From Bacteroidales bacterium (GTDB lineage: Bacteria; Bacteroidota; Bacteroidia; Bacteroidales; P3): DNA of 64,000 nucleotides. A program made the translations under genes and the position numbers. Below are positions 25,807 to 34,342 of the stretch, one piece after another; within the stretch, counting starts at the first letter, position 1; every line of letters begins with the position of its first letter. Location of the stretch: contig JAFTBM010000022.1 of the NCBI GenBank assembly GCA_017455205.1, forward strand, positions 59,296 to 123,295, given 5' to 3'. Below the pieces are notes generated by a model. That model was not told the origin of the DNA, did no database searches, and saw nothing but the letters and a program-made list of their open reading frames with translations.

Positions 25807-28595
25807 TACTCGTCGAAGAATGAGAGTTTGCCGTGCTGCTTGTCGAACTCGTAGTTGCCAAATTGCCGCAGACCGTTGCGGTTGATGATGAACTTATAGT
25901 CCACATTCTTCACCACCACAACCTCTACGTTCTGCTGCCGCTGTTCGCCGATTTGCATCTCTTTGAAGATGACGATTTCCTTTTCGATGATGTTGCCCTC
26001 GGCATCAAACGAGAGGTCGCGGCGCGGGAAGTCGTCCTTGGTGATGCGACCTTGGTAGAGGAAGTTCATGGCCTCCTCCCAAGCGATGGCGATGGGTTCC
26101 ACAAAGCGCTCGTCGATGAGCATAGGGAGCTGCGAACCATTGACGATGCAGTTGATTTCGCCACGGGTGGAATTGACCATCGTTACTGGGATGACGCTTT
26201 CATCGTGGACGATGGCTGCCGTGGTGGCCACCGAGTCGTCGTCGAGCGGACGATTGACGAGGTCGATCACCTTGCCATCCTCGCCCACTTTGGCCACAGG
26301 CTTTTCCGAGGCTATGTTCTCCACCAAGCGGCGCGAGACGTAGTCGGTGCGCAGCACGAGGAATTCCAAGCGGCGGTTGAGCGAGTGGGCAGCCTGCTGG
26401 CGGTCGCCTTGCAAGGTGGCTATGTAGTCGCACTCCATCACCGTACCAGCCGAGAAGGGGTACTGCTGCCCGTTGTAGGTAACCACCACATCCTCGTCCA
26501 GCACCCGCGGTATACGGTCAGCATAGCCTTTGGCCACAAGGCGCTCGCGCTCTATGCCACGGCTGACGAGATAATCCACCACCGTCTGCGCACGGCGTTG
26601 CGAGAGGGTGTCATTGGTAAGGCCAATATAGGGTTGGCAGTCGGTATGGGAACGGATTTCCACCACGATGTTGGGGTTGTTCTCCATCACCACATAAAGA
26701 TCCATCAGCGAGTCCATATACTCGCTCTTGAGGTCGGTCTTGGCTAAATCAAAGCGTATCTCGGGCAGGATGACTGGGCGATGCGGCACTGGCTCCATAC
26801 GGAAGTCGTGCACTATCGTCTTGCCCACGTTATAGCCCCGCGTGCTTTCCGACCCCTCAATGCTGAAGTAGTCCTTCTTGGAGAGGTACATCTTGTAGAC
26901 CACGTTGCGATGCACCTGCGTGCTGTCGAATTTGTAGTGTCCTCGGCGGTCGGTATTGGTCTCAAACTGTGAGCCATCCGACCCCACCATCTTGATTCTC
27001 ACATCGGGCAGGAGCTGCATCGACTTCTCGCTGCGTACCGTACCCTCGATGGCGTAGTTGAGCTCGTCCAGCACAAAGGAATAGATGTTGTTGTTGATTG
27101 GAGGAGCCTCTTTTTTCGTTTTTTTGGATTGGTTGGCCAGTTGCCGATTGAGTGGGTCTACAAACGGACGGTTTGAGGAGAAGTAGCCACGCTCCACGAT
27201 GTTGTAGGGTAGCGACTCGTCGGGGTAGAAGATGATGGACATCTCATCATAGGAGGAGTTGATCGGAACTCCAAGGTTTTCGGGCGTGCTCCACTTGCCG
27301 TTGGCCTGCAGCGACGACTTGAAGAGGTCGTATCCACCAACACCTGGTAAGCCGTCTGACGAGAAATAGAGCAGCGAATCATTGCGCAGTATCGGCATTA
27401 CCTCCGCACCGCGGGTATTGACCACCGAGGTGAGGTTAACTGGGCGTCCAAATCCCTCGGCCTGCGACTTGCGCGTGGCTTTCCAAAGGTCGTAGCCCCC
27501 GAACCCGCCTGGCATATCCGACGAGAAGTAGAGCGTCAGTCCATCACTACTGATGGCTGGATAGAGGTAGTTGAATGCCGTGTCGCCCAAGTAGACCACC
27601 ACCGCCTCTCCCCATTCTCCTGGGGCAGGCTCCGACTCCGAAGCCGACGATTTCGACGATGCCTTCTTGCCGCCTTTATCCTTGTCCTCCTTGCTGCTGT
27701 CTGTCTTGCTCTTCTTAGCTCCTTTGGCAGGCACCGCCGTCGATTTCTTTTTCTTGGCTTTTTTATCAGTCTGCTCTGGCACACGAGAAGCCATATAGAT
27801 GCGGCAACCCGACACCTCGTTGGCCCTCACCTCGCAGCGCGAGAAATAGACCGTGTTGCCATCGGGCGAGAATGATGACTCGCCCTCATTGACTGCAGTA
27901 TTGATGCGCCCCGTCTTGTCCCACGGTTCGGGCGAGGACGACCAGTTGCCATTGCGATCTTGAAACACAGTGTAGAGGTCGGAGAAAGCTTGGTGCGTCC
28001 ACGGGTCGTTGTCGCCCTCCTCACCTTCGGCAAAACGCGAACTGGTGAAGACCAGCACTGTGGTATCACGACCTTGGAAGCGCGGTGCCCAGTCATTGTA
28101 GTCCGTACACCAACCCTCCATCTTCACCACCTCGTGCCGTGTGCGGTTGTTCGACAACTGGTTGGCATACACCAGCGACTGCTTTCGGCTGGCGGCATAA
28201 CTATCGTTGGGTTCCAAGGATAGATACTTCTCATAGTAGTCGTCGGCCTCGGCAAATTTCTCCTCGAAGCGGCACATCTCGGCAAGGTTGAACAGGAGCT
28301 TATGCTCCGTGTTCTGATAACCAGCGGTTACCAAGCGTTTGTAGATTCGCTCGGCATGAGGATAGTCGCACATCAGCCTGTAGCACTCGGCAAGCTGAAA
28401 ATAAACCCGGTTCTGCTCGGCCTTATTGTTCTTAATCTTCTCATACGCTTTCTCATACTCCTGTGCAGCATCGTAGAACCGATACTGGTCGAAGAGGTCA
28501 TCGGCCTTCTTGGCTATGCTCTTTTGGGCATATACGCCCGCCGCCATAAGCATCGCCGCCCCGAGCAACAGCAGACCTTTTTCGAGTGTTTTCAT
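25806..28595 (-). CDS. PorE-like envelope protein (TPR, beta-propeller, CRD, OmpA domains)
   Basis: 929 residues: signal peptide MKTLEKGLLLLGAAMLMAAGVYA; TPR block (~25-150); WD40-like PD40 propeller (~165-470) with SSFSPDGNTVYFSR, LYFSSDMPGGFGGYDLW and a similar third blade; a Lys/Ser-rich insert (~270-325); a carboxypeptidase-regulatory-like domain (~510-560); an OmpA peptidoglycan-binding domain (~610-735, VEIRSHTDC...SQRRAQTVVDYL); and ~190 further residues (to KLSFFDE). This order is that of PorE, a T9SS component that ties the machinery to peptidoglycan. Unlike the lipoprotein described for PorE it has a type I signal without lipobox, and the C-terminal extension is extra. The T9SS substrates in the window fit the assignment, but related OmpA proteins outside T9SS share parts of it. 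Confidence 0.8.
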   Translation of the reverse strand: MKTLEKGLLLLGAAMLMAAGVYAQKSIAKKADDLFDQYRFYDAAQEYEKAYEKIKNNKAEQNRVYFQLAECYRLMCDYPHAERIYKRLVTAGYQNTEHKLLFNLAEMCRFEEKFAEADDYYEKYLSLEPNDSYAASRKQSLVYANQLSNNRTRHEVVKMEGWCTDYNDWAPRFQGRDTTVLVFTSSRFAEGEEGDNDPWTHQAFSDLYTVFQDRNGNWSSSPEPWDKTGRINTAVNEGESSFSPDGNTVYFSRCEVRANEVSGCRIYMASRVPEQTDKKAKKKKSTAVPAKGAKKSKTDSSKEDKDKGGKKASSKSSASESEPAPGEWGEAVVVYLGDTAFNYLYPAISSDGLTLYFSSDMPGGFGGYDLWKATRKSQAEGFGRPVNLTSVVNTRGAEVMPILRNDSLLYFSSDGLPGVGGYDLFKSSLQANGKWSTPENLGVPINSSYDEMSIIFYPDESLPYNIVERGYFSSNRPFVDPLNRQLANQSKKTKKEAPPINNNIYSFVLDELNYAIEGTVRSEKSMQLLPDVRIKMVGSDGSQFETNTDRRGHYKFDSTQVHRNVVYKMYLSKKDYFSIEGSESTRGYNVGKTIVHDFRMEPVPHRPVILPEIRFDLAKTDLKSEYMDSLMDLYVVMENNPNIVVEIRSHTDCQPYIGLTNDTLSQRRAQTVVDYLVSRGIERERLVAKGYADRIPRVLDEDVVVTYNGQQYPFSAGTVMECDYIATLQGDRQQAAHSLNRRLEFLVLRTDYVSRRLVENIASEKPVAKVGEDGKVIDLVNRPLDDDSVATTAAIVHDESVIPVTMVNSTRGEINCIVNGSQLPMLIDERFVEPIAIAWEEAMNFLYQGRITKDDFPRRDLSFDAEGNIIEKEIVIFKEMQIGEQRQQNVEVVVVKNVDYKFIINRNGLRQFGNYEFDKQHGKLSFFDE

Positions 28596-28902
28596 ATATA
28601 CACTATATTTACCTTCTTTTAGCTATCTACATTATTTCCAATGCGTTGGCTGCACACTTGACGTGTCTCCAACGCAGGAAATCCGAGTGCTAAATTACAC
28701 ATTTTTTTTGAAACCGCAAAAAATTCTGTACCCTCTACTCACCAATCATCCCATTTTCCCCGCAGCCGCTCCTCTTACTGCACCTGGCAATTCCATAACC
28801 CTCCGCCATTCCCCACCGACATACACCATCACTATCGCCCAAATTTGCCATACCCACCCTCCTCACACCTACCCCGTTTCCACCTCGTATTTTTACCGCC
28901 CA

Positions 28903-28958
28903 GATACGGACTTGATACGGAGCGGATACGGAGTGGATACGGAGCGGATACGGAGCGG
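28903..28958 (+). repeat. Dispersed GGATACGGAGC-unit intergenic element, copy 3
   Basis: Same 46-nt core as the other three copies, plus orientation, followed by GGGTGGGG. The left flank CGTATTTTTACCG is shared in inverted form with copy 1, so homology extends slightly beyond the core. Confidence 0.95.
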
Positions 28959-29004
28959 GTGGGGAGTGAGAACTGAGAAGAATTGTTTGTTGGATAGCGG
29001 AGAC

Positions 29005-29037
29005 AAAAAATGCCCTCCCGACGGGATGGGAGGGCAT
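29005..29037 (-). terminator. Terminator of kbl
   Basis: On the minus strand TGCCCTCCC pairs with GGGAGGGCA around a short loop, followed by TTTTTTG. Confidence 0.88.
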
Positions 29038-29070
29038 AGCGGAGCAATATTAGCCGCTACGGGCGAGGGT

Positions 29071-30252
29071 TCAACCCTCAATCTCCTTGCGGACTTTCTT
29101 GAAGGCTTCAATGCACTTGTCGAGGTGCTCGTGCTCGTGGGCGGCGCTGATCTGCACGCGGATACGGGCCTGGCCCTTCGGCACGACGGGATAGTAGAAG
29201 CCAGTGACGAAGATGCCTTCCTCCTGCATCTTGGCGGCATACTGCTGGCTCTTGGCGGCGTCGTAGATCATGACGGCGCAGATGGCACTCTCCGAGGGCT
29301 TGCAATCAAAGCCTTCCTCTTTCATGCGGTGCAGGAAGTAGTCGGTGTTCTCGTGCAGCTTGTCTTGCAGGGCGTTGGTCTCGCTCATGAGCTCGAACAT
29401 ACGAATGCCGGCGGCCACGAGGCCAGGGGCCATCGAGTTGCTGAACAGGTAGGGACGGCTGCGCTGACGCAGCATGTCGATGATTTCCTTCTTGCCAGTG
29501 GTGAAGCCACCCATCGCACCGCCGAAGGCTTTTCCTAAAGTGCCAGTGAGTATCTCGATTTTGCCGCGCAGGTTGTAGCGCTCGGTGACGCCGCGGCCAG
29601 TCTTGCCGACCACGCCAGCGCTGTGGCTCTCGTCGACCATCACCATGGCGTCGTACTTGTTGGCGAGCTCGTAAATCTTGTCGAGCGGGCAGACGTTGCC
29701 GTCCATCGAGAAGACACCGTCGGTGACGATGATGCGGAAGCGGTTCTTCTGTGCAGCCTTGAGCTGCTCTTCGAGGTCAGCCATGTCGGCGTTGGCGTAG
29801 CGGTAACGCTGGGCCTTGCAGAGGCGCACGCCATCGATAATGGAGGCGTGGTTGAGGGCGTCGCTGATGATAGCATCCTCTTCGGTCAGCAGGGGCTCAA
29901 AGACACCGCCGTTGGCATCGAAGCAGGCGGCATAGAGGATGGTGTCCTCGGTGCCGAAGAACTCAGCGATCTTCTTCTCCAGCTGCTTGTGGAGATCCTG
30001 ACAACCGCAGATGAAGCGGACGGAGGCCATGCCGAAGCCACGGGCATCCATACCTTTCTTGGCAGCTGCGATGAGCTCGGGGTTGTCGGCCAGACCAAGG
30101 TAGTTGTTGGCACAGAAGTTGATGCACTTCTTGCCTTTCACCATGATTTCGGCTCCCTGGGGGCTCTCGATGATGCGTTCATGCTTGTAAAGACCAGCGG
30201 CCTCGATGTCGGCCAGCTCCTTCTGGAGGTGTTCCTGAAATTTTGTGTACAT
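29071..30252 (-). CDS. kbl: Glycine C-acetyltransferase (2-amino-3-ketobutyrate CoA ligase)
   Basis: 393 residues, almost co-linear with E. coli Kbl: INFCANNYLGLADNPELI, GFGMASVRFICG, SDALNHASIIDGVRLCKA, TDGVFSMDG, MVDESHSAG, the PLP lysine in TGTLGKAFGGAMGG (about residue 245) and YPVVPKGQARIRVQISAAH. It cleaves 2-amino-3-ketobutyrate with CoA to glycine and acetyl-CoA, the second step of threonine breakdown. The partner threonine dehydrogenase (tdh) is not adjacent. It stands alone between its own promoter and terminator. Alpha-oxoamine synthases such as BioF or Spt are close relatives, but the FICGCQD and KGQARIR motifs favour Kbl. Confidence 0.94.
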   Translation of the reverse strand: MYTKFQEHLQKELADIEAAGLYKHERIIESPQGAEIMVKGKKCINFCANNYLGLADNPELIAAAKKGMDARGFGMASVRFICGCQDLHKQLEKKIAEFFGTEDTILYAACFDANGGVFEPLLTEEDAIISDALNHASIIDGVRLCKAQRYRYANADMADLEEQLKAAQKNRFRIIVTDGVFSMDGNVCPLDKIYELANKYDAMVMVDESHSAGVVGKTGRGVTERYNLRGKIEILTGTLGKAFGGAMGGFTTGKKEIIDMLRQRSRPYLFSNSMAPGLVAAGIRMFELMSETNALQDKLHENTDYFLHRMKEEGFDCKPSESAICAVMIYDAAKSQQYAAKMQEEGIFVTGFYYPVVPKGQARIRVQISAAHEHEHLDKCIEAFKKVRKEIEG

Positions 30253-30307
30253 ATCTACAATGTTTTATACAGATTGTCTCACTATGCTTTCTTCAAAAAA
30301 AGCACCA

Positions 30308-30340
30308 CAAAGGTAATAAAAAAACTTCATTGCCACAAAA
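30308..30340 (-). promoter_or_regulatory. Promoter of kbl
   Basis: On the minus strand TTTTG (30336-30340), a 20-bp spacer and TACCTTTG (30308-30315). Its -33 box lies 5 bp from the -33 box of the divergent trpS promoter. Confidence 0.75.
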
Positions 30341-30345
30341 CTTTC

Positions 30346-30378
30346 TTTTTGCAGAGAGATAAAAAACGAGTAACTTTG
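30346..30378 (+). promoter_or_regulatory. Promoter of trpS
   Basis: TTTTTG (30346-30351), a 19-bp spacer and TAACTTTG (30371-30378). Confidence 0.78.
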
Positions 30379-30403
30379 CACCCAACGCAATCCTCATAGA
30401 GAT

Positions 30404-31402
30404 ATGGCTAAAGACATTGTTTGCAGCGGTATACGCCCCACTGGGAATCTCCACCTCGGCAATTATTTCGGTGCCTTGCGCAATTTTGTCCGCATGCAGG
30501 ATGAGTACGACTGCTTTTTCTTCGTAGCCGACTATCATTCGCTGACCACCCATCCCACGCCAGGAAGCATCTATGCCGATGCCCGTACTATCCTCGTACA
30601 ATACCTCGCCGCTGGCATCGACCCCGAACGAGCCACCGTCTACCTGCAGAGCGACCTGCCCGAGACCATCGAGCTCTACCTCTTCCTCAATATGAATGCC
30701 TACCTCGGTGAGCTCGAGCGCGTGACCTCGTTCAAGGACAAGGTGCGCCAGAACCCTGGCAACGTCAATGCTGGCCTGCTGACCTACCCCACCCTAATGG
30801 CTGCCGATATTCTTATCCACAAGGCCACACGCGTCCCCGTCGGCAAGGACCAGCAGCAGCACCTCGAAATGACCCGCACCTTTGCCCAACGATTCAACAA
30901 TATGTACCACTCCGAGGTCTTTCCCCTGCCGCAAGCCGTGGGCTTCGGCAACGACCTTGTGAAGATACCAGCTCTCAACGGCAGCGGCAAAATGGGCAAA
31001 AGCGAAGGTGAAGCCAGCACTATCTTCCTCACCGACGAACCCTCCGTGGTACGCAAGAAAATCATGAAGGCCAAGAGCGACAGTGGTCCCATCGAGCCTA
31101 ACCAAAGGAAGCCCGAAGAGATAGAGAACCTCTTCACACTAATGCGCGCCGTCTCCTCGCCCGACACAGTGGCCTACTTCGACGACCTCTACAACCGCTG
31201 CCAAATACGCTACGGCGATATGAAAAAGCAGCTGGCCGAGGATATGGTAGCATTCATTGAGCCGTTGCGCCAGCGCATCATCGAAATCGGAGCCGATGAA
31301 GCGTCACTGCGACGCATCATCGACCGTGGCTGCGAGAAGGCTCACGCCAGTGCCGCCACCACCTTGGCCGAAGTGCGCCAGGCTATCGGCTACCGCCACT
31401 GA
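30404..31402 (+). CDS. trpS: Tryptophanyl-tRNA synthetase
   Basis: 332 residues. Class I synthetase that charges tRNA-Trp. The HIGH-type signature is GNLHLGN (14-20) and the KMSKS loop is KMGKS (about 196-200). YLQSDLPETIELYLFLN and the GLLTYPTLMAADIL segment line the tryptophan pocket. Length and layout are typical of bacterial TrpRS. Single-gene unit with its own promoter; the hairpin at 31424-31455 may be its terminator. Divergent from kbl with closely abutting promoters. Confidence 0.96.
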   Translation: MAKDIVCSGIRPTGNLHLGNYFGALRNFVRMQDEYDCFFFVADYHSLTTHPTPGSIYADARTILVQYLAAGIDPERATVYLQSDLPETIELYLFLNMNAYLGELERVTSFKDKVRQNPGNVNAGLLTYPTLMAADILIHKATRVPVGKDQQQHLEMTRTFAQRFNNMYHSEVFPLPQAVGFGNDLVKIPALNGSGKMGKSEGEASTIFLTDEPSVVRKKIMKAKSDSGPIEPNQRKPEEIENLFTLMRAVSSPDTVAYFDDLYNRCQIRYGDMKKQLAEDMVAFIEPLRQRIIEIGADEASLRRIIDRGCEKAHASAATTLAEVRQAIGYRH

Positions 31403-31423
31403 TCCCATCCTATGCACATAGCA

Positions 31424-31455
31424 AGAGGGCTTCTCTGCATGCAGGGAAGCCCTCT
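31424..31455. terminator. Hairpin between convergent trpS and small lipoprotein gene
   Basis: AGAGGGCTTC pairs with GAAGCCCTCT across a palindromic CTGCATGCAG centre. There is only a weak T tail on either strand, so termination efficiency is uncertain. Confidence 0.6.
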
Positions 31456-31477
31456 CTCCTTTGTCCAAACCTTCTGC

Positions 31478-31702
31478 TTATTCAGCAGCAGCCTCGGTGC
31501 TGGCGGTCTCGGCGGCAGCGGCGGTGCACTCGGTTGCAGCACCCTCAACTGCGGCGGCCTCCTCAACGGGAGCGGTGGTCTCGGCGGGCATCACCTCCTC
31601 AACGGCGGGAGTCTCAACAGCCTCTTCGGCGGGCTTGTTGCTGTTGCAAGCGGCAAAGCCAAACATGCCGGCTACTGCCATCACAAACAATACTTTCTTC
31701 AT
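31478..31702 (-). CDS. Small Ala/Glu-rich lipoprotein
   Basis: 74 residues. Signal MKKVLFVMAVAGMFGFAAC with lipid Cys19, followed by a short NSNKPAEE start and a tail made nearly entirely of A, E, T, V and P (VETPAVEEVMPAETTAPVEEAAAVEG). Such acidic low-complexity lipoproteins are frequent in Bacteroidales and of unknown function; the tail is probably unstructured. Own promoter (TACCTTTG at 31748-31755, minus). The reverse strand also has long open frames, but they are translations of the GC-rich codon pattern. Confidence 0.8.
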   Translation of the reverse strand: MKKVLFVMAVAGMFGFAACNSNKPAEEAVETPAVEEVMPAETTAPVEEAAAVEGAATECTAAAAETASTEAAAE

Positions 31703-31747
31703 TTCATTAATGTTTTAAGATGTTAATTCTGTTCGTTATTTCGTTTG

Positions 31748-31755
31748 CAAAGGTA
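31748..31755 (-). promoter_or_regulatory. -7 box of the small lipoprotein gene
   Basis: The minus strand reads TACCTTTG, 46 bp before the start codon. Confidence 0.65.
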
Positions 31756-31923
31756 TTACCATATTTTCAAAAGGCAGCAATCGAAATTTATAAACAAAGT
31801 TAAAATAATCCTCAAAATCACCTATATCAACCAATTACACATCACCCAATTTACCTCCTCAACCTTGGTATAACGTCCTCTAAAATGGCCACTTCTCTGC
31901 CCTGCAATCCATTATTTGCCCTC

Positions 31924-32511
31924 CTAAGGAAGCGGTACCAAGTTATTGAACCCCATAAAGGCCATAGCCAATATGCCTGCCGTTACCAGTGCTATGGGTA
32001 CTCCCTTCATTCCCTTGGGCACTCCCGTCAGCTCAAGCTGTTCCCTAATACCAGCAAAGATCACCAGTGCCAAGGCAAAGCCAACGGCAATCGACACCGA
32101 GTAGACCACACTCTCGATAAAGTTCATATCTTTCTGAATGACCAATATGGCTACACCCAGCACCGCACAGTTGGTGGTTATCAACGGCAGGAACACACCC
32201 AGAGCCTGATAAAGCGAAGGCGCAATCTTTTTCAGCACTATCTCCACCATCTGCACCAACCCAGCTATCACCAAGATATAGGCTATCGTCTGCAAATATT
32301 CCAACCCCAGCGGGCGCAGCACATATTGCATGATGAGCCACGTTACCATCGTGGCCAACAGCATAACAAACAGCACCGCACCGCTCATCCCCACCGACGA
32401 CTTCACGTCCTTGCTTACTCCCAAAAACGGACAAATGCCCAAGAATTGTGCCAGCACCACATTGTTCACCAATATGGCCCCCACTATCAATGCAGGTATC
32501 GTTATTCCCAT
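31924..32511 (-). CDS. rnfA: Ion-translocating oxidoreductase complex subunit RnfA
   Basis: 195 residues, six predicted transmembrane helices. VNNVVLAQFLGICPFLGVSKDV, the PLITTNCAVLGVA half-helix motif and the C-terminal ALVTAGILAMAFMGFNNL match RnfA rather than NqrE. The Rnf complex couples ferredoxin:NAD oxidoreduction to ion pumping. In most Bacteroidetes rnfA closes an rnfBCDGEA operon, but here the upstream gene is kdsD, about 100 bp away, and a TAAATTTG box lies between, so rnfA appears detached from the rest. The other subunits must be elsewhere if the complex works. Confidence 0.93.
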   Translation of the reverse strand: MGITIPALIVGAILVNNVVLAQFLGICPFLGVSKDVKSSVGMSGAVLFVMLLATMVTWLIMQYVLRPLGLEYLQTIAYILVIAGLVQMVEIVLKKIAPSLYQALGVFLPLITTNCAVLGVAILVIQKDMNFIESVVYSVSIAVGFALALVIFAGIREQLELTGVPKGMKGVPIALVTAGILAMAFMGFNNLVPLP

Positions 32512-32558
32512 TTCTCTCGCTATTTTTTATGCAATGAAACTATCTTTCAATCAGAGTG

Positions 32559-32566
32559 CAAATTTA
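32559..32566 (-). promoter_or_regulatory. -7 box of rnfA
   Basis: The minus strand reads TAAATTTG, 47 bp upstream of the rnfA start and 46 bp past the kdsD stop. Confidence 0.6.
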
Positions 32567-32612
32567 CGACATTTTTTATTCCCCACCAAAATATTTTTCC
32601 CTCCTATTGGCA

Positions 32613-33563
32613 TTATAGGCATGCGAACGAGTCAATCAGCCCCACCACCTTGCCCTCTCCGTCCAGCACCACCAGCGTATGCACACTATTCCTTCGCATC
32701 ACCTCCGAGGCATCGGAGAGCGAAGCCTGTGCTGAAATCGTCCGCGGACTTCGACTCATAATGTCGGCCACCGTGATGGAAAAGAACTGCTCACGATAGT
32801 TCTGCATCGCTCTGCGCACATCCCCATCAGTTACCACCCCCACCATTCTTTCCCCTTCCATCACTATGGCAAAGCCCTGCTTGGCGCGGCTGATTTCGAT
32901 AATAGTGTCGCTCACTCGGTCGGTAGGCTTGACGAAGGGCAACCCAGTGGCCACCATATAATCCTCCACTTTTGCCAGCAGCCGCTTGCCGAGGCTTCCC
33001 CCTGGATGGTACTGTGCAAAGTCATCGGGACGAAAGTTGCGTTTCCTAATGAGGGCACAGGCCAACGCATCGCCCATGGCCAGCGTGGCAGTGGTGGACG
33101 ATGTGGGTGCCAAGTTAAGCGGGTCGGCCTCGCGTTCCACCGCTATGTTTAGGTGGCAGTCGGAGAGCCTACCCAGCGGTGAACGAGCATTGCTACTCAT
33201 TCCGATAATGGCAATTCCTCGCCGCTTAAGCAGCGGAAGGAAACGCAGCAGCTCATCGGTTGTACCACTATAAGAGATAGCCATCACCACATCGCCTTCC
33301 TGTATCATCCCGAGGTCGCCATGATAGGCATCCAGCGGATTGACAAAGAACGAGGGCGTACCTGTCGAGGCCAACGTCGCAGCTATCTTGCTCCCTATGT
33401 GGCCGCTTTTTCCCACGCCAGTGACGATAAACTTGCCCTTGCAATGGTAGATAAGCTCCACCGCCTGTGCAAACTCTTCGCCTATCCCATCCGTCAAGCC
33501 GAGGATTGCCTGTGCCTCATCGCGCAAGCATGCCTTGCCTACCTCTATTATCTCTTCGTTCAT
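32613..33563 (-). CDS. kdsD: Arabinose-5-phosphate isomerase (KpsF/GutQ/KdsD)
   Basis: 316 residues: a SIS sugar-isomerase domain (about 35-170, with KFIVTGVGKSGHIGSKIAATLASTGTPSFF and ISYSGTTDELL) followed by two CBS domains (about 205-316). It converts ribulose-5-phosphate to arabinose-5-phosphate, the entry step to KDO for LPS. The neighbouring kdsA makes the next intermediate, and the two overlap by four bases. The C-terminus (VVGLIDSFACL) is where a second CBS domain normally ends. Confidence 0.94.
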   Translation of the reverse strand: MNEEIIEVGKACLRDEAQAILGLTDGIGEEFAQAVELIYHCKGKFIVTGVGKSGHIGSKIAATLASTGTPSFFVNPLDAYHGDLGMIQEGDVVMAISYSGTTDELLRFLPLLKRRGIAIIGMSSNARSPLGRLSDCHLNIAVEREADPLNLAPTSSTTATLAMGDALACALIRKRNFRPDDFAQYHPGGSLGKRLLAKVEDYMVATGLPFVKPTDRVSDTIIEISRAKQGFAIVMEGERMVGVVTDGDVRRAMQNYREQFFSITVADIMSRSPRTISAQASLSDASEVMRRNSVHTLVVLDGEGKVVGLIDSFACL

Positions 33564-34342
33564 TGCTTCAGCAGTTTACTGATTACACCATCCAGCTCGG
33601 CCAGCGGCAGCATGTTCGGCCCATCGCTGAGGGCACTGTCTGGATTGGGGTGCACTTCAAAGAAGTAGCCCGTCGCACCAAAAGCCTTGGCCGCCTCGGC
33701 CATGGCTGGCACAAAGCGGCGGTCGCCGCCCGTCTTTCCACCTGCCGCACCAGGCCGCTGCACGCTGTGCGTACAATCCATCACCACCGTGGGTACTATT
33801 TCCAGCATGTCGGCTATATTGCGGAAATCTACCACCAGGTTGTTATATCCAAAGCAATTGCCCCTCTCTGTGAGCCACACCTCACCTGCACCGCTTTCCA
33901 TCGCTTTTTCCACTGGGTAGCTCATATCCGCACCACTGAGGAACTGGGCTTTCTTGATGTTCACCACCCTTCCCGTCTTCGCAGCAGCCACCAGCAGGTC
34001 GGTCTGCCGACAGAGGAATGCCGGTATCTGCACCACATCGGCCACCTCGGCCACCACCTCGGCCTGCCACGCCTCGTGGATATCCGTCAGCACGCGAAGC
34101 CCATACCGCGACTTCACCTCGGCCAGCATCCGCATCCCCCGCTCTATGCCAGGCCCACGAAACGACCGCAGCGATGTCCGATTGGCCTTGTCGAACGATG
34201 CTTTGAAGATAATATCCACACCATGCTTGCTGTTGAGCCTCACCAGCTCGGCAGCCACCTCGTCGAGCAGCTCCGCACTCTCAATCACGCACGGCCCAGC
34301 TATCACCACCGGCCGTTGTCCGCTAACATTGCTTTTCATCAT
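33560..34342 (-). CDS. kdsA: 3-deoxy-8-phosphooctulonate synthase (KDO-8-P synthase)
   Basis: 260 residues. Condenses arabinose-5-phosphate with phosphoenolpyruvate. Family motifs: VIAGPCVIES, FKASFDKANRTS, GPGIERGMRML, LTDIHEAWQAE, QIPAFLCRQTDLL and DCTHSVQRPG. It overlaps ispD upstream by 20 bp and kdsD downstream by 4 bp, so KDO and isoprenoid precursor genes share a transcript. Two consecutive ATG codons occur at the start. Confidence 0.95.
   Translation of the reverse strand: MMKSNVSGQRPVVIAGPCVIESAELLDEVAAELVRLNSKHGVDIIFKASFDKANRTSLRSFRGPGIERGMRMLAEVKSRYGLRVLTDIHEAWQAEVVAEVADVVQIPAFLCRQTDLLVAAAKTGRVVNIKKAQFLSGADMSYPVEKAMESGAGEVWLTERGNCFGYNNLVVDFRNIADMLEIVPTVVMDCTHSVQRPGAAGGKTGGDRRFVPAMAEAAKAFGATGYFFEVHPNPDSALSDGPNMLPLAELDGVISKLLKQ

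Larger units (their letters stand above)
28596..29070. other. Intergenic region between kbl and the PorE-like gene
   Basis: No gene supported. It contains a weak -7 candidate (TAATTTAG, minus strand, near 28691-28698), the dispersed element at 28903-28958 and the kbl terminator. Short frames here are translations of the element. Confidence 0.6.

Noticed and set aside
31412-31726. Plus-strand ORFs over the small Ala/Glu-rich lipoprotein
   Set aside because: Gly/Ser/Ala-rich shadow frames. The minus frame has a lipoprotein signal and promoter.
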